This document shows, piece by piece, positions 13,307 through 16,627 of a DNA stretch of 16,627 nt. The position numbers and the translations under genes are program-made. The notes beneath the pieces were generated by a model. The model saw nothing but the letters and a program-made list of their open reading frames with translations, searched no databases and was not told the DNA's origin. The stretch's first letter is position 1, and each line of letters begins with the position of its first letter. The stretch is from a bacterium (GTDB lineage: Bacteria > Actinomycetota > Acidimicrobiia > Spongiisociales > UBA11373), in NCBI GenBank assembly GCA_013202595.1, contig JABMPV010000383.1:1-16627 (forward strand), given 5' to 3'.

Positions 13307-13612
13307 GTGAACCGAATCACCGAGCGTCTCGCTGCCGCACTCACCCTGGCCGCCGTTCTCGTGTTGATGGCCGCCCCGGCCGCCATGGCGACCGAAGAGC
13401 CGGCAGCACCCGATACCGGGTCGGTCACAGAGGAGTTCTCCGGTCCGCCTCCGGCCGTCATCATCGATGAGACCGCGGCCGCTGAGGACGATCCGGCGTG
13501 GACCTTCCGCTACCTCGTGCCGACGCTGCTTGCTCTGACCATCGCGGTGATCGGCATCGTGCTCATCGTGTACGCCCTCAGGATCAGGGGCAGGTACCGG
13601 GTCGTCAGTTGA
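13307..13612 (+). CDS. Small secreted/membrane-anchored protein of unknown function, 101 aa
   Basis: A 101-residue protein starting at GTG. Residues 1-28 form a signal peptide (ITERLAAALTLAAVLVLM then APAAMA before the cut). Residues 29-65 are acidic and Pro/Ala-rich and would lie outside the cell. One membrane helix follows (about 69-91, YLVPTLLALTIAVIGIVLIV), ending in a basic tail (RIRGRYRVVS). This topology places a short acidic ectodomain on the cell surface with the C-terminus inside. No enzyme motif is present and I do not recognise the family. Its stop overlaps the TTG start of the next gene, so it may be co-transcribed with, and assist, the zincin-like protein. Confidence 0.75.
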   Translation: MNRITERLAAALTLAAVLVLMAAPAAMATEEPAAPDTGSVTEEFSGPPPAVIIDETAAAEDDPAWTFRYLVPTLLALTIAVIGIVLIVYALRIRGRYRVVS

Positions 13613-14640
13613 CCTCCGTCAACTGGTCGGTCGCAAAGAAGGTGGCCCGCAGGGCTGCGGGCACCTATCCACTCGAAGGTACCTATCACGCGGCGCTGCT
13701 GGCCCGGCAGGCTCCCGGCCTCGTCGACCGTGCCGCCGCGCTCGTCTCTGCAGAGACGGGGCTGGATTGGGTCGGAGATCCCAACGTTCGTGTCGTCACC
13801 AGGCGCGAATGGGCCGAGGCCAATCTCGTGTCCTTTGCCCGGCTGTTTGCACTCGCCGAGCGGGCGCTCGACACCGGTGGGATCGGCCGTCGCATGATGG
13901 GGCGTCTCGTCGGGGCGGAGATGGGGGCCCTCGTCGGCGTCCTCTCCCGCAGGGTCCTCGGGCAGTACGAACTCGTTCTCCCCGCCGACGAACCGGAGGA
14001 CGACGGAGACACGGTGATGTTCGTCGGCGCCAACGTGCTGTGGCTCGAGCGCCAGCACGAGTTCCGCCCCGATGAGTTCCGGTTCTGGGTGGCGCTGCAC
14101 GAATGCACGCACCGACTCCAGTTCACCGGTGTGCCGTGGATGCGTGACTACTTCCTGTCGCTCGTCACCGAACTGGTGGCCGATGCAACACCCGAGGAAG
14201 GTCGCGTCCAGCGGATGCGCGACGAGATGAAGACCGCCGCCGAGCACGGCAGGCCGGTGGTGGACGAGTCGGGGATCATGGGACTGCTTGCCTCACCGGG
14301 GCAGAAGGCGTTGCTCGATCGTATCCAGGCACTGATGGCGCTCCTCGAGGGCCACGGGCACGTGATCATGGACAGGATCGGGGCACGCGAACTGGTGAGC
14401 GTCGATCGGATGAGCCGGGCGCTCAAGATGCGGCGTGCCGATCCACGGATGGCAGCGTTCATGAGGCTCACCGGTCTCGAGATGAAGATGAAGCAGTACG
14501 AGTGGGGCGAGAAGTTCATCAGGGGCGTCGAACGGTCCGCAGGGTTCACGGCACTCGATGCGGTTTGGGAAGGCCCGGACCACCTTCCGACCCTCGCCGA
14601 GATCAGGGATCCGCAGCGGTGGCTGGAGCGAGTGGCCTGA
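13609..14640 (+). CDS. DUF2342 / F420-associated zincin-like metallohydrolase
   Basis: A 343-residue protein from a TTG start that overlaps the preceding stop as TTGA. The HExxH motif is HECTH (His164, Glu165, His168), inside FWVALHECTHRLQFTGVPWM, and a helix with LVTELVADATPEEGR follows. This matches the actinobacterial DUF2342 family (TIGR03624/TIGR03883, annotated as coenzyme F420 biosynthesis-associated), whose reaction is not established. From memory, Mycobacterium has a member of this family next to tilS and hpt, as here. No normal ATG or GTG gives a full N-terminus: the conserved-looking VNWSVAKKVARRA segment directly follows the TTG. GTG 13642 is the next alternative but would cut that segment. 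Cytoplasmic; no signal peptide. Confidence 0.85.
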   Translation: MTSVNWSVAKKVARRAAGTYPLEGTYHAALLARQAPGLVDRAAALVSAETGLDWVGDPNVRVVTRREWAEANLVSFARLFALAERALDTGGIGRRMMGRLVGAEMGALVGVLSRRVLGQYELVLPADEPEDDGDTVMFVGANVLWLERQHEFRPDEFRFWVALHECTHRLQFTGVPWMRDYFLSLVTELVADATPEEGRVQRMRDEMKTAAEHGRPVVDESGIMGLLASPGQKALLDRIQALMALLEGHGHVIMDRIGARELVSVDRMSRALKMRRADPRMAAFMRLTGLEMKMKQYEWGEKFIRGVERSAGFTALDAVWEGPDHLPTLAEIRDPQRWLERVA

Positions 14641-15938
14641 CCGATCTCGCCGCTTCCGTGCTGGAGCGTGTGCGATCCGACCTGCCCGATGCGCCACTGG
14701 TGGTTGCGCTCAGCGGGGGAGCAGACAGTGCGGTGTGTGCCTGGGCCGCCGCCACGGCCGGAGCCGACGTCCGGGCACTCATCATCGATCACGGACTCGC
14801 TGCGTCGCGGTCGCTCGTCGCCGCGGCGATCGAGATCGCCGAACGTCTCGAGATCGAGCACACGGTCATCCCGGTGGACCCTGCCCGGTCGGAGGCTGAC
14901 TTGCGCGATGCCCGGTATGCCGCCATCGACGGCGACTGCCGCGACGGCGAGATCGTGATCACAGGGCACACAGCCGACGACCACGTGGAGACGGTGGTCA
15001 TGAATCTGATGAGGGGCGCCGGCGCAACGGGGCTGTCGGGTATTCCGCGTCGGCGCGGCAGGTATCACCGCCCGATGCTCGGCGTATGGCGCGCCGAGAC
15101 CCGTGAACTGGCAGCCTCACTCGATCTTCCGTTCGTCGATGACCCCGGCAACACCGACCTTTCCCTGCTGCGGGTCCGCGTTCGAAGAGAGATCATGCCG
15201 ACAATCACAGCCGTGTCCCCGACGGCACCTGAAGCGATTGTGCGAGCAGCCGGGCATGTCGCCATCGACGAGGCCGCCCTGTCGGCCGCAGCAGCGGCCA
15301 TCGACCTGAGGGCCCGGGATGGAGAGGTGGCCGTCGCCAGGGGAGCGCTCCTCGCCGTTTCCCCCGCCGTGGCGGCGAGGGTCGCTCGCAGGATGCTCAG
15401 GATGATCCATGCTCCCTACGCCGGCACTGCAGCCGACGTCGAGGTGATACTCGGCGTCGCTGCGGGCGGTGCAGAGCGGATGCCTTCGTCGGGAGGGATG
15501 GTCGTCGCACGGGAAGGCTCCGAGGTGGTCCTGTACCCGGCGGGCGAGGCGAACGAGGGGCCGCCACCTGTCGGCCTCGTCGTGCCGGGGTCGGCTCGCT
15601 GGGGACGCTGGATGATGTCTGCCGTGGTCGAATCCACCGAGCCGCTGCTGCGTCCCGTCGGGCGCTGGCAGGCGCTCGTCACCCCGGCCTCCGTGACCGG
15701 CGCCGTGATGCGCAGCGCAGCCGCAGGCGATCGCATCGACCTCGCCGATGGCACCAAGGCCGTGTTCGAGGCGTTGCGCGAGGCAGGGGTTCCGGGCCGA
15801 TCGAGGCCACGGTGGCCGCTGGTCGCTGCGGGTGGGAGAATGGTCTGGGTTCCGGGTTGCAGGGTGTCCGGCCATGCGGCCTGGACCGAAGGTGCAGGGG
15901 ACGCAGTTCGGTTGATCGCCACGGAGGTGACGGAGTAG
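14619..15938 (+). CDS. tilS: tRNA(Ile)-lysidine synthase TilS
   Basis: About 439 residues from GTG 14619. The PP-loop ATP-binding motif SGGADS is at 32-37, and GHTADDHVET (116-125) followed by NLMRGAGATGLSGIPRRRGR is the typical TilS core. Further on, RPMLGVWRAETRELAASLDL and DDPGNTD with RVRREIMPTI complete the N-terminal domain; the remainder is the less conserved C-terminal tRNA-binding part. The enzyme converts the wobble C of the tRNA-Ile(CAU) to lysidine with ATP and lysine, so that AUA is read as Ile. The start is uncertain: GTG 14619 has AGGGA nine bases upstream and overlaps the zincin gene by 22 bases; CTG 14637 would overlap its stop; GTG 14658 is the most conservative. All keep the PP-loop. 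Confidence 0.93.
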   Translation: MAGASGLTDLAASVLERVRSDLPDAPLVVALSGGADSAVCAWAAATAGADVRALIIDHGLAASRSLVAAAIEIAERLEIEHTVIPVDPARSEADLRDARYAAIDGDCRDGEIVITGHTADDHVETVVMNLMRGAGATGLSGIPRRRGRYHRPMLGVWRAETRELAASLDLPFVDDPGNTDLSLLRVRVRREIMPTITAVSPTAPEAIVRAAGHVAIDEAALSAAAAAIDLRARDGEVAVARGALLAVSPAVAARVARRMLRMIHAPYAGTAADVEVILGVAAGGAERMPSSGGMVVAREGSEVVLYPAGEANEGPPPVGLVVPGSARWGRWMMSAVVESTEPLLRPVGRWQALVTPASVTGAVMRSAAAGDRIDLADGTKAVFEALREAGVPGRSRPRWPLVAAGGRMVWVPGCRVSGHAAWTEGAGDAVRLIATEVTE

Positions 15939-16483
15939 TGGAAATTGGCAAGGTCCTGATCTCCAAGGAGCAGATCGATCAGCGCCTCGAGGAAATGGGT
16001 GCCAGGATCACCGCCGACTATGCGGGGAAGGATGTCATCCTCGTAGCGGTGCTCAAGGGCGCTTTCATGGTGATGGCCGATCTCTCGCGCCACATCCACC
16101 TGCCGGTCGACATGGACTTCATGGCGGTCTCGTCCTACGGGGCGGCCACTCAGACATCGGGCGTCGTCCGCATCCTGAAGGACCTCGATCAGGAGATCGC
16201 CGATCGGCACGTCATCATCGTCGAGGACATCATCGACAGCGGGCTGACCCTGGCCTACCTGCTGAAGAATCTCCAGGTGCGCAAGCCTGCATCCATCCGG
16301 ATCGCAGCACTGCTCCTCAAGGCGGGCATCCAGAGTGTGCCCATCGACGTCGAGTACGTCGGGTTCGAGATCCCCCCCGATTTCGTCGTCGGATATGGGC
16401 TCGACTGGCTGGGGAAGTACCGGAACCTGCCCTACGTCGCGGTGATGGATGAAGATGACATCACACGGCATTCGGAGGGCTGA
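15938..16483 (+). CDS. hpt: Hypoxanthine phosphoribosyltransferase
   Basis: A 181-residue protein, the usual length for bacterial Hpt. GTG 15938 uses the last base of the tilS TAG stop, with GGAGGTG upstream. The PRPP-binding motif is VEDIIDSGLT (95-104). LKGAFMVMADL (39-49) is the loop that contacts pyrophosphate, and VGYGLDW (151-157) near the C-terminus is the base-side segment. The enzyme salvages hypoxanthine and guanine with PRPP to IMP and GMP in the cytoplasm. The order tilS-hpt is conserved in many bacteria and ftsH often follows, but it is not seen within the 144 bases left in the window. One residue differs from the commonest PRPP motif (DSG for DTG), a known variant. Confidence 0.95.
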   Translation: MEIGKVLISKEQIDQRLEEMGARITADYAGKDVILVAVLKGAFMVMADLSRHIHLPVDMDFMAVSSYGAATQTSGVVRILKDLDQEIADRHVIIVEDIIDSGLTLAYLLKNLQVRKPASIRIAALLLKAGIQSVPIDVEYVGFEIPPDFVVGYGLDWLGKYRNLPYVAVMDEDDITRHSEG

Positions 16484-16627
16484 CGGCTGGCGGCGGAACC
16501 CGGACGCATAGGGCGCGACACCCCTTTCCGGTGGGGGCATGCGCTCATCGACTCGTTCCGGAATCACCTTTCGGCACCAAGTTGCCGGTCCGCTATGAAG
16601 CCCGCGATCTGCCCGCACATCCGCTAA

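Noticed and set aside
16513..16544. Possible terminator hairpin after hpt
   Set aside because: Only four-base stems (GCGC/GCGC and CCCC/GGGG) with a mismatched internal loop; too weak to call. Nothing else supported was seen in 16484-16627.

Overview
The window is a high-GC chromosomal segment that looks like a deep-branching aerobic actinobacterium, perhaps Acidimicrobiia-like. The evidence is very high third-position GC, many GTG starts and stop/start overlaps, a SigR/RsrA-type stress regulator pair, and the actinobacterial order DUF2342 zincin - tilS - hpt. The taxon is an inference; no rRNA or marker search could be run.

Left part (1-2440): the 3' end of a TIGR01777-type epimerase, an acyl-CoA dehydrogenase, an intergenic block of a 47-bp tandem repeat plus heptamer repeats, a small unrecognised protein, and a relic of a cupredoxin gene.

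Centre (2441-10976): an Rrf2-family regulator with three cysteines faces a ten-gene, almost gapless operon. In order it encodes a ba3-type oxygen reductase (subunits IIa, II, I), a di-haem membrane cytochrome c, a NarI-like membrane protein coupled to a GltD-type flavoprotein with a C-terminal 2[4Fe-4S] ferredoxin domain, a split cytochrome b6 / subunit IV, a Tat-type Rieske protein and an anchored mono-haem cytochrome c. This is a route from NAD(P)H or ferredoxin through the quinone pool and cytochrome c to oxygen in one transcription unit. A perfect 15-bp palindrome in the divergent promoter region is the best operator candidate. The NarI-like/GltD-ferredoxin pair is the most unusual part and may be a membrane oxidoreductase that is not well described.

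Right part (10983-16483): a convergent CPBP intramembrane protease, then a six-copy 25-bp tandem array that appears to have expanded inside a small ORF and broken its frame, a tRNA-Thr(CGT) on the minus strand, the sigma/anti-sigma pair followed by a tiny Cys3His protein, a small secreted/anchored protein, a DUF2342 HExxH protein, tilS and hpt. The last 144 bases contain no gene that I can support.
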